From NCBI GenBank assembly GCA_020091685.1, contig CM034601.1:8310419-8374418 (forward strand): DNA of 64,000 bases. Reading direction: 5' to 3'. This document shows, in pieces, positions 1 through 11,600 of the stretch (its first letter is position 1; every line of letters starts with the position of its first letter). The notes under the pieces are model-generated. The model worked only from the letters and a program-made list of their open reading frames with translations. It was not told the origin of the DNA and did not search any database. The stretch comes from Lutjanus erythropterus. Lineage: Eukaryota > Chordata > Actinopteri > Lutjaniformes > Lutjanidae. The translations under genes and the position numbers were made by a program.

Positions 1-1467
1 TCTTGCTACCGGCACTTACTCTTCTAATTTACATTCAATGTATATCAACTTTGAATGGTGTGTTTATATTCTACCATAAAGTGTACATTCACCCCCAGGG
101 TCTGAGCCCAACCCGACCCGCTGCGTAATTTTGGGAAAAAAAAAAAAAAAGTTTTGTAAAAGTTGTTTCAGTAAGGCTAAGGCTCTCTGGTGTGTATGTG
201 TTTTGGGGGAGTCTGAAATCTGAATATGTTATTCAAGAAAGCACAAATAATGTGATGTAAACTGTTATTTCTTCTATCTAAAGTTGCTCATTATTATTTC
301 GGAAAAGTCCATGAGTTCGACAGCAAGGTTTAAAACAGGTTGCATCTACCTTAATGAATGACTGACTTAATGCTCCAAGATTATTCCCTTCAACTGAAGG
401 ATATTTGTATGCAGTTGTATATCTTTTCTGCAGCTGGATTCCCAATGCAAACCATAATTTTTCGATGTATACATTTATTTTTTTCAGCATCTGATTTTTC
501 AGTTTCCCTCAGTTAAAGGGAAGGTGGTGGTGGGCTTCAGACGGTTCGTAAAACTTAGTTTAGCTAAAAATAAAAAAGAGAGAAAGTACAGAAAGAGGAT
601 ATGCAAATATATATCACAATTAATTATATACCTAAAGTTAATAATTTTGATGCTTTGTAGGGACAACAATTGCACTGCCAAAAAACATCAGGTTAGAAAA
701 CAAAACGTTTGCCCAGTTAGATGTGACTTCCAGGATAAATTATGTCCACTTCCGTCCGAAAACAGATAATTCTGTTTGCTGAACAGATACAGACACAGAT
801 AATGACATCTCTGTGTGCCTCTAGTCAGTATGTAGCTGTAGCCCTGCTGTTTATCATGATATTATCATCAAGGGAAACAGTGCAGTCTGGTGGTGCTTAT
901 GCAGCCATCAAAAGCTCCAAAATTGAAAATTGCTATGTAGAGAGTTTGCAAAAAATAGTATAAACTCTTGTGAAGGTTGCATCGCAGCATAAATTTGAAA
1001 ATTGTTTCACAGACTGCCACTCAGGAGCCGGGGCTGGAGGAGGTGAGCTACCCTTCTCTAGAGGGTCTTTCTTTCTCTCATTCTTTCTTCTTTCTCTCAC
1101 ATTTATCTCAATTCTCACCAGCATCCCCTGCAAACCTCTTCTCTGCTTCCTCGCCTCCTTCTTCCATTACAGGAACCACAGGGGGGATGATGAAGCTACG
1201 AAGCTTCATCGAGAAGCTGCCCCCAACCCGAGTCTCACACCTTAGGTTGCTCTCTACAGCACCTCCTGTTTAATGCCCCTCATTGATCCACCACTGTTCA
1301 CCCTCTCGTGCTTGACCCCCATTTCATCCCCACACCTTCTACCCTCTCATTCCTCTTTCACTGTCACTCACCACCCCCAACCTCATCCGTTCTAACCTTA
1401 CCTAGTGATTAATTTGCATACACAAGTGGCACTGTCTTTGTTAGTGAAAATACTTCATTAGCTGCTG
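1..1467. other. Upstream intergenic DNA, nothing recognised
   Basis: Mostly AT-rich unique-looking sequence with a poly-A run near 135-150 and a pyrimidine-rich tract at about 1060-1170. The tract ends in an acceptor-like TTACAG at 1172, discussed under rejected items. No gene is supported. Confidence 0.5.
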
Positions 1468-2050
1468 CAGTGGTGGAATCAGTTTTCTGAGGGGCAAGGG
1501 TGAACTAAATTAAAAGGGCACCAGCTGTATGCAGTGGGGCACCATTGTCCCAAAAGTAGTGATGCACATCTTTGTTTAAATAAAATTGCTTTATTATGTG
1601 ACTTAAAGTACAACTGCTACATCTCTGTAACAGAACCACGCAGCGAACTAGTAACTACTCAACTGTTATATGTAGAGGCCAACAAGTTTTCTATAATTTA
1701 GGGTGGCCAATATGGCGCTGCATTGCGTTTGCTCCACTGGAGGGCGCCCTGAGGACCCTGCAGCACATTTTCTCTGCAGGAAGGGCACACTCTTTACCAT
1801 GTTTTCTCCACTGGAAGGGCATCCTAGAAGGCACTTAATCATGGTTTGTCCATTGGAAGTGCACTCTTGAGGGTACTTTATTGTGTTTTCTCCACTGTAA
1901 GGGCACTCCAGTAGGCACGATTTGCCCATTGAAAGGGCACCCAGGAGGCCACAGGAGGCCAAGTTTTCTTGGACATTGCTGTGTTTTATCTACCACTAGG
2001 ACATTCAAGAAGGCACTTTTGCTGTGTTTTTTTGAACATGCACCCCCACC
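1468..2050 (+). repeat. Dispersed repeat with internal ~41-bp minisatellite, copy 1
   Basis: Starts with CAGTGGTGGAATCAG and a CTGAGGGGCA motif. From about 1730 to 2010 it carries some seven to eight degenerate units of about 41 bp, each with a core like TCCACTGGAAGGGCA followed by an AGGCAC-like segment and a TTTATTGTGTTT-like spacer. A second copy with the same outer edge and the same unit lies at 9091-9423 on the opposite strand. The CAGTGGYGG edge resembles hAT terminal repeats, but the far end is not clear. Open frames on both strands here are products of the repeat unit and not genes. Confidence 0.7.
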
Positions 2051-5000
2051 CACTCATCAAAATATTCTCTCAAATTTGAATTCCTTTTATTCAAATTCAA
2101 ATTCAACCCACACTCCCTTTAAAGTGCACAGGTTAAATTATCATGGGCTTACACCACAAATTTATCCACTCTCATCATCCATCATGTTATCCCTCTTGGC
2201 CTCGGATCACAGGCGAGTGGTTGCGTTACTTTCCAGAGAATCAAAAAATCTGCAGGCGGCAGAGTGTTTTCCCTCTCTGGAATCAGCCCCCCCTCCCCCT
2301 CCTGTGATAAAGGAACCACCGACTGTGGAAACCTTCAAATTGAAACTCATAGCCTATCTATTGTCATTGTCCTATGACCGACATCAGCACCGTCTAGCTC
2401 ACTGACGGCAGTCTGTGCTCCTGCCCCAGCCCGGGCAGCTGTGATACAGAGACATGCCAGTGGGAGCCCAGCACTACCTCCTACATTCCTGGTTGCTGCA
2501 CCACCACACTCAGTCGCCCTGCTATCTGTGTGCATTCAGCTCCCTGTGTCTGACTCTGTGAGCCGTGTGTGTGGCTGTTTATCTTTCCTCTCTGTAACAC
2601 ACTGGCCTGACGTAGCATTTCTTCCTGCTAGTGGAATGAGGTTATGCACTTACTTGTGGGGATGCTGATGCTGGCTGGCCCCCCACCACACCAGTCGTAT
2701 GCCTTGATTTCACTGTCACTGTCTATTTTAATGTTTTCTTCTGTGCATCCGACCTTCCAGTTAGAGTTTGGGTTAGGACTATTCTTGCTCAAGGTTTCTT
2801 CCTTCCTTGCTCTGTGAGCAGTGGGGCCAATAGATGGCAATGTTGGTAAATCTGTCGGTCATGTCATGATGTTAGTTGGTCCATCCAACACTTCTCCAGA
2901 GTAAGATACCTTGTCAACTACTGGCCATGTTGCCATGAGATCTGGTGTTTTCACAGGTCCTTATGATGACATTAATAGCAGTAAATATGCTGAGTTTCTC
3001 TTAGAGAGTGTGAGCTGGTGCTGAGCAGATGAATGTGTGCGCAGGGAGCAGCTTGCCCAAATCCATCTTCTGGGGGTTTCAGCACAGTCTGAGCCTAAAT
3101 TGTACCACTCATCAGCCCACGTCCAGTAGCCTGGATTGCCAAACAGCTCAATCCAAAATGCCTTACCCATTGCAAACTTCTGCAGCCAGCACATCTCTTA
3201 TCTGGGCCTCACAGTGGTCAGGCTGCTGCTAAATAGCAGTATGCAGCTGTACTCAGCTGACCAAAGAAGTGTCCATCTATACACTGTTTTTCCACAGAAA
3301 TGACTGCTTTCCAAGGGCGAACCAGCTGTGATGTCACACATTTGTTTGCAGGCTACCATTCTGGTGCCTCGAGTTCGGCATTATGTTGGTCACCATTGAG
3401 CTGGTAAGTGGCGTACTACGACTTGGCAATAATGGTGGCATGCCTGGCCACAAAGTTTCTCATATTACAGCTAAACAGTCACTAAAACAAGTTTATAAAA
3501 TACACTGCAGGCATGAAATAGGCACAGCAGTAACAGAACCTTGATAGACTGACCAAGCACTGTCTAGTGTGACAGTTTGGTCTGAGGTTTGTGAGCCCTG
3601 AGAATGACCAGTCAGTCAGATGGTAGCTCAAGCATACCCAGTTATATTGTGTATTTTTCTCTGAATAAGACCATAATTTACAAAATGAACATCATGATGC
3701 ATTGAAAAAGATTTGAAGCTAGCGGCTGAGACCATAAACTCATTAGGAAAACTATTTACTGAGGTCATACATCAAGTGAGAAGTACAGCTTTTCTGCCAT
3801 ACGAGTACATAACAATCAGACTTCTTTTGCCACTGGACATTAGATACAGTGCAGTGTTAAAACTTGAGTAAAGCTGGGTTGTAAATTTGTACAACTCCAA
3901 CTCCAAGTTCCTCACTTGTCCATCTCTAAGAAACATCCTTATGCCTGTCTAAGGTAAGACACATCACCCTTGAGATAGGCTGACAGTAGTAAAAATTTAA
4001 TTTTAAATTCTGACATGATAGACCTGAGATAGGCAATATAGTGACAGCTAGTGTTTTAAGCAATGCTGAACCTTAGTTTCCTGAGCAGGCTATGGCCATA
4101 AATGTCAGATGAAGTGTTTATTTAGGCTTCAAGTCTATTTTTTTCGACAATACGTGCAAAAACAAAAAGGCTAGTACCCAGTAAAAAGGCATCAAAAAGG
4201 TATTGTGTAATCCCATGGACTCTTTCTGCAGATTTTGTGGGCAAACTGCATTTACTGCCATTAGACAGGTTTACTGGTAAACTTTATTCCATCTGCTTTG
4301 ATTGCCAACACCTGTCTGTTCTGAGCGCAGCCACCAACACACTCTTTCTTTCTCTTTCTCTCCTTTGCTTATCCGCACCAACTGCAGTGCTTCTGCGTTG
4401 TGTTGATGCAAAATAGATCAAGAATATTCACACATATCAAAGGAAAACTACATATTCCAAGGAAAGTTTGGCTGCTCATTTGCTACTGGATGCTTTGAAA
4501 TGACAATGCAGAGCCTGTGAAGACAGACCCTTCAGCGTGGCAGGAACGCTGTCGTCACGCAAGCATGATGTTTCATGACGTCTGCAGCCTAGACACTGGG
4601 TAGGGCACTACTGCATTTGCTTCACTTTTCAGACCCAGAAGCTCTGCGCACTACTTAATATACAGTCTATGCTACTTTCTTTTTATTTCAAGAATCTGCC
4701 TTCTTATTGTGAACAGAATTTTGCATTTTACCAGGATCTCCCAGGGAAATTTATCTCTGGGGTTTTCTTTTGGACCAGTTTGCTATGTTTGTAATTACGG
4801 AAATCTTGACCAGTTAAAGCTTCTGTTTTGTCGTGCTTGTTTTGTTTTTGTCTGTTTGTTTGTTTGTGTGTGCCTCAACGGTGTTAACAGCTGAGGCAGT
4901 TTACTCTGAGCCAAAGTGTTGGGGCAGCTGACTGAAGTGGTTGGAGCAACCCTGTTAACATGGCTAAAAATAATTCAAGATAAAGGAAAGGAAAAGGAAA

Positions 5001-5440
5001 ATCCCTTAGCAGCAAAGGTAATAGCATATACAAAAGGGAAAAGGTGAACCTAAACAAAGAATGTAAAATATGGTTGCATAAACATACTGCACCTCACATT
5101 TCATTTTCACTGCTGCAGTGGATTATATACATATAAGGATGCAGCTATTTATAGTATCTACTGGTCATCAGCTTACGTATGTTTTCAAAATGATACTATT
5201 CAGACAATGCTATGTAGACATCCCAAGTTAGAATACCATAATAAAGCGCCATAAAGCCTCACCTCCCATGTCTGTCACTGGTTTTGATCTTTCAAGTCCT
5301 TCTGGGACCAATCACTTGAGGTTTAGTCTAAACTATTAGACGCAGCAATGAAATGAAGCATAGCTGGCCCAAGACTGACCCACATGACCATTAGAGGCCC
5401 ACAGAGCAAATTACTAAACTATAGGGGTCTATAGAGGTTT
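2051..5440. other. Upstream intergenic DNA, no gene recognised
   Basis: Contains an imperfect ATTCAAATTC-type direct repeat near 2070-2107, a proline-rich open frame (about 2220-2400) without a known domain, and pyrimidine tracts near 4350. Nothing has clear splice structure, conserved protein motifs or a repeat family that I recognise. Confidence 0.4.
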
Positions 5441-5451
5441 GTATCCACAAT

Positions 5452-6028
5452 TTAATTAATACAGTGGAAAATGCTTGTAGTGACCACATCTGCCTGGGCC
5501 AGCTTGGTCAATATGGGCGAATGATTATTATAACCAATTTCTTTTCTTTCCCTCTTTCGAAATACAGCAGCTGTGTCAAACACCACGTCAGCCTCGGCAG
5601 CCTCCCTATTAAGTTTCTCCAACACATTCTCTATTTTTAAATCGCTCAAACCAGCTCATTGAAATTTTGAAATTGTCCCCTCTCAGGCTCGCTGCCAATT
5701 CTTCTGCGTTCTCCCTCACCAAGGTCCTGCTCAAGGGGGCATTGTGTGACCGGGCATTATCAATCCACCTGACGAGGGGCGCTTCAACCACAGGTGCTTT
5801 CACCGTGGGCTTTTGTTTTCTGTCCCCATCACTTGCGGACCCTTTCTCGTCGTTTGAGTTGACTGCACAAGGTAGCCTGAGGAACACCAAGTTTTGCTGC
5901 TGCTGCATCTTGTTGGCTCGTTTTTGGCAGTTTGTCACTTTGAGGAGACTAGGTTTTTCATTGAGAGATTTTTTTTTCAGTGTGCACACAGCGAACGGAG
6001 GCCTCAGCAGAGGAAGGGTGGGAGGCAT
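5452..6028 (-). pseudogene. pogo/Tigger-type transposase relic with CENP-B-like HTH
   Basis: On the minus strand a 139-residue frame (6028 to 5609) has, at about residues 82-132, a segment that fits the CENP-B/Tc5-type DNA-binding helix-turn-helix of pogo/Tigger transposases: VEAPLVRWIDNARS, then RENAEELA, then MSWFERFKNRE. A Lys-rich part around residues 20-45 could be what remains of the first HTH. A second frame (5649 to 5452) in a different register continues with EAAEADVVFDTAAVFRKR, which fits the link leading to the DDE domain. The frame change and the absence of the DDE catalytic part show that it is a decayed fragment. A domesticated gene is unlikely because the frame is broken and short. 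Strand and family are fairly secure; element ends were not found. Confidence 0.7.
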
Positions 6029-6401
6029 GGGAGTAAAGTTAAATAGTACTGTATTTTTGGTAATTCCTCAACTACCAAAATATGCACATTGCACTTATCA
6101 CAGCCAGATCAGATCATGTCACAGTGGATATTTTGCTGTAAAATTTTTAACCCTGATTCAGGGTTGTTTTAATCTGACTATAACTATCATGATTGTGTAA
6201 AATATAACATCTTCTAACTCACTCATTTAGAAATAGCAAACAATTGTTTGAAATGTAAGAAAATATGATTTGGAATTTCTGATGTGTTGCTGCTTCTTTA
6301 GCTGTTGAAAACTGCTAAACTCAGGTCTGTTGTATCTCAAGCAAAGCAGATCACTCATGCATCCATTTCACACTCCAATCATAAAGGATGGTGATCATTC
6401 A

Positions 6402-6495
6402 ATAGCTAACAAACCTCCTGAGGTCTGATTATTACCATTTTTATATGGGTGGGGAGCAAAGGTGAATAGTAATCAGTCCTCAGGAGGTTGGCTAT
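6402..6495. repeat. Imperfect hairpin, about 40-bp stem
   Basis: Bases 6412-6431 and 6470-6489 are inverted repeats matching at 19 of 20 positions (AACCTCCTGAGG at the left edge). Flanking bases extend the stem: ATAGCTAAC on the left pairs with GTTGGCTAT on the right using one G-T pair and a 4-base bulge, and the inner side continues loosely to a loop of about 15 bases. Size and shape fit either a tiny palindromic MITE or a pre-miRNA-like hairpin. No known miRNA seed is recognised. Confidence 0.6.
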
Positions 6496-7253
6496 CTTAA
6501 TGCAGTGGAGGGGAATGTGTATCTCCATGACCTGGAGAGCTGAAATTTCATGGCAGTAGCTAGCGGTAAGGTAATTCAAAGCAAATTGGTCCGAGGCAAG
6601 GGTCAGACCTAGAGTGTTTCCAAAACCTGTTTTGACTTGGAAATCGAGCTACCTGGCTAAGCCTGTGAGAAGAGCTTGCTTGCGATCTTGTGGCTACACA
6701 AAGCTTGAAGAAATGGTATGGGGCCACCACCTTGTGGAGCAGCCGACTGCAAGACTAGATGTATGGATGAATCTCCAGGTGGGCTGGAGTACTGCTCCCA
6801 GACTATGAAAACTTGACATGACATGGCACATCACATCTCTGCAGAAGTAAAGCCAGGTCTTCAAATGCAGCAGGACTCCTTTTTTTTATATAGTTTCCAA
6901 TGGTCCTGAGCACCACTGTGTCAGACTCGCCAGTGACGAACGTCAATGTCGCTTAGGTCCCATGTCCACCAAAGTGTTTTTTCCCAGCTGAAAATGCCCT
7001 GCGCTCTTCTAAAAAGACTCAGCTGTGAGTGCATTAAGGCGCTTTGGAGGCACAGAGTTATTTCAGCTCAGATGCCTTGGTTGCTGTGATTACCCAAAGT
7101 TGACCATTTTGCAACCGTAAAGCGATGTCAAGCGCTCTGTGCAGAATAGATGCACAGCCCATTGTTATGCTGCTACTTGTGGCGTAGATATGTGGCGTTC
7201 CCATTAGAAACAATGCAAAAAATATGCTAGCTGGTGGATACAGCCCTTTATAG
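6496..7253. other. No gene recognised
   Basis: Unique-looking sequence with short unrelated frames on both strands. I see no splice structure, known protein motif or repeat family. Confidence 0.4.
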
Positions 7254-7614
7254 CAGTGGTTCTCAAACAGTGTGCTGGTCCAGGTGTGCAACAACACATT
7301 ATTATTGCAACATACGACTATACAAAAAGTTATGAATTAGGCAAATACTATACTCTGAAAAACGAATGTCTGTGAAAGTGAACCCTAGTTTTCGGTATAT
7401 GTGCAGTTGCCAGATGATGGCATGGTGTGACACATCAAAGGCCCTAATTTATTGATGCTTTTTTTTCCCCAACCTGCACTCTGGGAATTCTGCCTCTGAC
7501 TGGCTAGTGCTTGTTGCCTCTGTTGTTTAGGTTTTGCATTATTTCACAGGTGCACCTTGAGTTTTTGGCTTGCCCTTTGGTGCGCCATGGGTAGTAAAAG
7601 TTTGAAAACTGCTG
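7254..7614. mobile_element. Non-autonomous hAT-like element with CAGTGGTTCTCAAAC end
   Basis: The left end CAGTGGTTCTCAAAC is mirrored by the right end, whose reverse complement reads CAGCAGTTTTCAAAC. The interior keeps the paired phrases GGTCCAGGTGTGC and GGTGCGCCATGG near each end. This terminal sequence is typical of hAT/Charlie-like elements. The 8 flanking bases on each side (CTTTATAG and CCGTACAT) match at only 4 positions, so the target duplication has decayed or the end is slightly misplaced. No transposase is present. Confidence 0.65.
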
Positions 7615-9090
7615 CCGTACATTGCCTATACTATTCACGTTTTTCAGTTCCAAGGTCTTGTGCATGCTAGTTTACAGGGATGGCGTACTGGGGGGAGTTG
7701 TGTGAGGACTTGCTGACCTGTCTTGTCATGCATTGTAACACCATGGTCCAGCAAAAGGTGGTTCATAAATTGTATCTGGTCAGAGCTTTAGGCCAAAGGT
7801 CAATGATTCTCAACTCCTGTAAGTACAGTGGATCAGGGGATGGGGGAAGCCTTCACACAGAGCTGGTAAGCTAAAAAAAAGTAGTGTGGATGAACTAGGA
7901 ATATCTGGAAGAGGACCCTGTCCAGAAAGTCTCAAACACCAGCCTCAAGAGGAATTTTTCTTGCATCCTTGATAGAGGACACACAATATGAGTGGACCAT
8001 GTTGCGAGCCTCTATTGCAGACAAAACTGCTTAGACTTTAGCTGGAAGTTTGTCAATGCCTGTCAAGACAGTGACTAAAGAACCTGCTGGGCCACACCAA
8101 CCAAGTCTGAATGATGCCGTCAAGCTGAAGGACTCCCTTCAGACTTAGTTGGCTAAGAGAACTCTTGAGCAGCAGCCAGGTGTCTGAAGGCCTGAAAGAT
8201 TGCAGCTTCCATTGTCACTGTTTTTAAAAAAAAGGGGGACCAGAATGTGTGCTGTGCTTCAAATGTCAGGGTCTTGCTCATGAGTTAGGATAAGATATTG
8301 ATGTGCGGATTGGTGCTGGGTCAGCAATGATGTGGACAGCTATGGTGATAAGAAAGCTGAGCCTGGACAGGAAGCTCTTGATTTATCAGTTGATCTACCT
8401 CCAACACTCGACTTCCAACTATCACCCATCTTTGCAACACAAAAGAAACTAAATTAAATATAGCTTTTATCTACATTTGAAGTTTACATCATATAATATT
8501 AAATGTTCAAAAGTACAGCAAAAGTCGTAAAATAAAATGTCATTTATACTAAAAAAATATTAAATAAGATGTCATTTTAGCAATGTACATTAATTTTAAC
8601 AGCACTCATTGACAAAGAGCTTATCATTTCACCTGTTGATGTCTTGGATTACCTAGCGGAGCTCTACACCGCTCTGAGTGCATTTTTTTTTAGTAAGTAT
8701 TTGTCTTTTTCTTCCCTTTCTATTTTTGTAGATTGTTGTCCTGTCCTAGCTTTTACAGTGATGACTTTTGGTCCACCACATCAGCGGCTACTAATCATCA
8801 GTGCCTCTGGAACACTCTTTTTCACAACCAAGGCTCAAGAGCCAGTGATGTTGACAGATTTTTTATAATGCAATGAGTCCCCGAGAACCACAGGTGGTCA
8901 TTTGAGAGGGTCCCTTTCCCAATAAAATGTGTTTTTGATAAAGTGAAGTTTTAAACTTCTTTTGCTATATGGTTATATTTGTGTGTTTTACAACCTTAAA
9001 TATTTGCAGCAATGAAAGGCAACATACACATAATGCAGCAGTTATATTAATTAAAAAAACAATGACATGGACCATTTTACTTTTGATACT
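7615..9090. other. No gene recognised; AT-rich near 8440-8640
   Basis: Only short frames are present. A frame at 8644-8868 has a hydrophobic patch but no domain or splice context. The stretch just before the second minisatellite repeat copy is AT-rich. Confidence 0.4.
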
Positions 9091-9423
9091 TTAAATGCAT
9101 TTTGTGATAACACTTATATAATGTTTACTCCTCTCACTCTTGATGTCCTTCCAGGCAATCAAACATGGTAAAATGGCCTCTAGGGTGCACTTGTAGTAGA
9201 CAAAATGTGGTAAAGTACGCTCTTTGTGCCCTTTCAGTGGACACAACATGATAAACTGCCCTCTGAGGTGACCTTTACAGTGGACAAAAAGTGGTAAAGT
9301 GCCCTCTAGGGTGACTTTAATGTGGAGAAAACACAATGCAGTGCCATATAGGCTGCTCTATATACTAGATTTTTTTTTGCTTTTTTTCTACCATGCCCCT
9401 CAGACAGCCTGAGCCCGCCACTG
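9091..9423 (-). repeat. Dispersed repeat with internal ~41-bp minisatellite, copy 2 (inverted)
   Basis: On the minus strand this starts at 9423 with CAGTGGCGGGCTCAG and CTGAGGGGCATGG, matching the edge of the copy at 1468. It then has about four to five units with the core TCCACTGTAAAGG or TCCACTGAAAGGGCAC and the spacer CACTTTACCA. Copies 1 and 2 face each other about 7 kb apart. Confidence 0.7.
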
Positions 9424-9589
9424 CACTCTCCAGGCTGGCTGCCCTGAAGGAACTACCTGTCCCGTTCAACTTCTGCTCCATCAAACCAGCCCCACTGTTT
9501 GATTCCCACCTGTAGAAGTGAAGTGCAGGTGAAGAATGGGGGAAATGGTGGGGGGATATTGACTAAGACAGGTGAATTAATCAGTGTTG

Positions 9590-9611
9590 TATATATAAAT
9601 ATATATGTATG

Positions 9612-9684
<73 letters not shown>
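9590..9684. repeat. (TA)n microsatellite with a short TATG prefix
   Basis: About 70 bases of uninterrupted alternating T and A follow GTATGTATGTA, ending at 9684. Such tracts are unstable in length and can extrude cruciforms. Confidence 0.95.
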
Positions 9685-9686
<2 letters not shown>

Positions 9687-9763
9687 AAATGTATTCCTTT
9701 CAAGAGCCCACAGCATGAAAGGACTGTTTTCCCATGATGAGGATGGGACCCATCCAATTTCAC

Positions 9764-9788
9764 CACACACACACACACACACACACAC
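9764..9788. repeat. (CA)n microsatellite
   Basis: About 12 CA units, lying about 260 bp upstream of the exon 1 start codon. Confidence 0.95.
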
Positions 9789-9959
9789 CTCCCTACTCTC
9801 CACTCCTGCAGCACAACACAGCGATAAAAGCACTGAAAGCCTCCCCGAGTTTTCTTTTTTTTAGCATTAAAACATTAAAAGAGTTCTAGAATACAAGGCA
9901 CATTAATCACAAACCACATAATTTATCACAAAAAATGAATTAAATGAATATGTTAAATA

Positions 9960-10051
9960 GTACCCTCCCTTTCTCGCATCTCATTAACTGAGTCCCGTTG
10001 TAGCTATAGGTGAAGCTGCCTCTCTCTGCCATACTGAAGCAGGTGTCCAAC
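9960..10051 (+). promoter_or_regulatory. Probable 5' UTR and core promoter region of the 10052 exon
   Basis: The bases just upstream of the start codon change from AT-rich DNA with TA and CA microsatellites to a CT- and CpG-containing stretch. No convincing TATA box is seen at a standard distance, and the transcription start cannot be placed. A TAG at 10007-10009 is in frame with the ATG. The call rests on position relative to the exon and on base composition only. Confidence 0.4.
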
Positions 10052-11600
10052 ATGGCGAACACTCGCAGCGGCTCTCTCGCGACTATTCTCTTTTTATTCA
10101 TGCTCCAAGCGGCTCTTCACAAAGGTAGGACCTTTCTTTATGATGTCTAAACGGAATACACACTTTCCTGCCAGATTTCCGTGGATTTAGATGGAGGAGC
10201 GTGATTTTATCTGCAATTTTTGTACGTGCGCGGCAGCAGAGCATTTTTTGGATGCATGGTGTTGTTGAACAAGTAAGGAAAGCTAACTGTCCGTAAAGTT
10301 GCAATACGGAACAGAAAGGGCAGATTTGTGTGCGTGTGTGCCATGTATCCTATACAAACAGGCGTTACAGATACGCTGCCGAAGAATACATCACTTTGGT
10401 CAGCTCACCATTATAAATCGCTTTGCCGCCGCCACACAGCTGCCAACTCTTAAATGTAGCCAGTTCTGGTGTGGAAAAAGACAAATTGCGTGGTCTTTTG
10501 TCGCTCAGGGGGCATTGAGAGATACATATGACCTGTTTAAATGGGTGTTTGCTCGGTCAGTCCGCTAGCTTGGTTACTTTTGTGGCGTGTTGTTCAGAGC
10601 GGAGCCTGGGCTGCTGTAAATCACTGAAAACAGCGGTGCGTTTAAGTAGAATGTGCAGCAGCCCTGACAACGTGCAGTTTGAAGATACGCTACGGCGAAC
10701 TCTATTCAAAACTCTGCGAATTTAACTGGACGTCACCGAGTCTGCGATGCATGCACAGTAGAATGTAATTCGATTTATGTCAGTAATGTTGTGACTTTTT
10801 GATAAATTCGGCGTAAAGAAAGCGCACGATTCAGCAGTTATTTTCCATTTAATTTCAGTTTTACAGAATTCATTCACCGTTGGTCACCGCGCTGGATTTC
10901 AGCGAGGGGGCTACTAGAATGACGGGCGAAACCTTTATAAAAGTTGACATTTCAATGAAACGAGGGGTTGTTGTTGATTTGTCTGTATGCCGAAGTGAAA
11001 AGCACATCACAGTGGTTCGCATGATGTCTTATATCGTCTCTTAATATGTATGTATACTTGCTAGTAAACACGAGAAGATTAATTTGCGCGAGTTTCCAAT
11101 TACGTTCCGGGCTGTGTTTTCGTTAATATCGGGGCTGGATTTTCAGTGGCATCATGCATGGAAACATCAAAGGTTTGTTCGGGTGTAGTTGCCTAATCTG
11201 AGTCAGATGCTTTAGTGAAGCTGGTAGGTTACAGATAAAGCCGGCGAGGGAGAAAACTGCGACATGAATTTTTACGCTTTTGGCTTTTTAAACGATTGGT
11301 GGTGATGTTGTGAGGGGTATTAGTGAGTTGGCGGGCTGTGGAACAGGCACACACGTTTATTTACCAGACTAAAGATGGGATAAAGTGTTGTGTTACATGT
11401 CAGTATGAAGTCGGCGTATTAGAGGATATGTTTGCTCTGTGTTTACTCATGAAGTACTGAAAGATGCACACTCGTTTCGGTGTAATTGAGCTATCTTTGC
11501 GCATTGATAGGCTACGATGAAGATGTGGTGGAATAATAGTAGTCGGGGCAACGCGCCCCCCCACAGCACGCACATGCTGTTACTAACTGGAGACCCGTAC
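10000..11600. other. CpG-rich domain spanning exon 1 and the start of the intron
   Basis: CpG dinucleotides are visibly more frequent here than in the rest of the window, for example around 10060-10120, 10370-10440, 10680-10750 and 11220-11350. The stretch also lacks the hAT-type elements that are common further on. This fits an unmethylated promoter domain. I did not compute an observed/expected ratio. Confidence 0.45.
10052..10124 (+). CDS. First coding exon, signal-peptide exon of an unidentified secreted or type I membrane protein (partial)
   Basis: The exon encodes 24 residues plus the first base of codon 25. It begins MANTRSGS, runs through a hydrophobic core (LATILFLFML) and ends QAALHK. 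This is a textbook leader: a short n-region with one Arg, then an h-region of about 12 residues. The start is supported by A at -3 and G at +4, and by an in-frame TAG at 10007-10009 with no ATG in between. The exon ends AAAG|GTAGGA, a good splice donor, leaving phase 1. Phase-1 leader exons are usual in immunoglobulin-superfamily genes but also occur in other receptors. Surrounding DNA is CpG-rich, as at a vertebrate promoter. The mature protein lies outside the window, so the family is not shown. A synaptic adhesion molecule such as CADM2 is possible from the leader's shape and the long intron, but that is recollection only. I am fairly sure that it is a real exon and unsure of the gene. Confidence 0.72.

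Noticed and set aside
1013-1250. Two exon-like pieces: TTTCACAG then 30 open bases (TATQEPGLEE) with GTGAGC donor, and TTACAG at 1172 followed by an open stretch.
   Set aside because: The first piece is phase 0 on both sides, and joining it to the second gives a stop after five codons. There is no known domain and the pyrimidine tract alone can create such sites.
1881-2405. 174-residue open frame.
   Set aside because: Its first third is the ~41-bp minisatellite unit and the rest has no domain. Frames on both strands are equally open.
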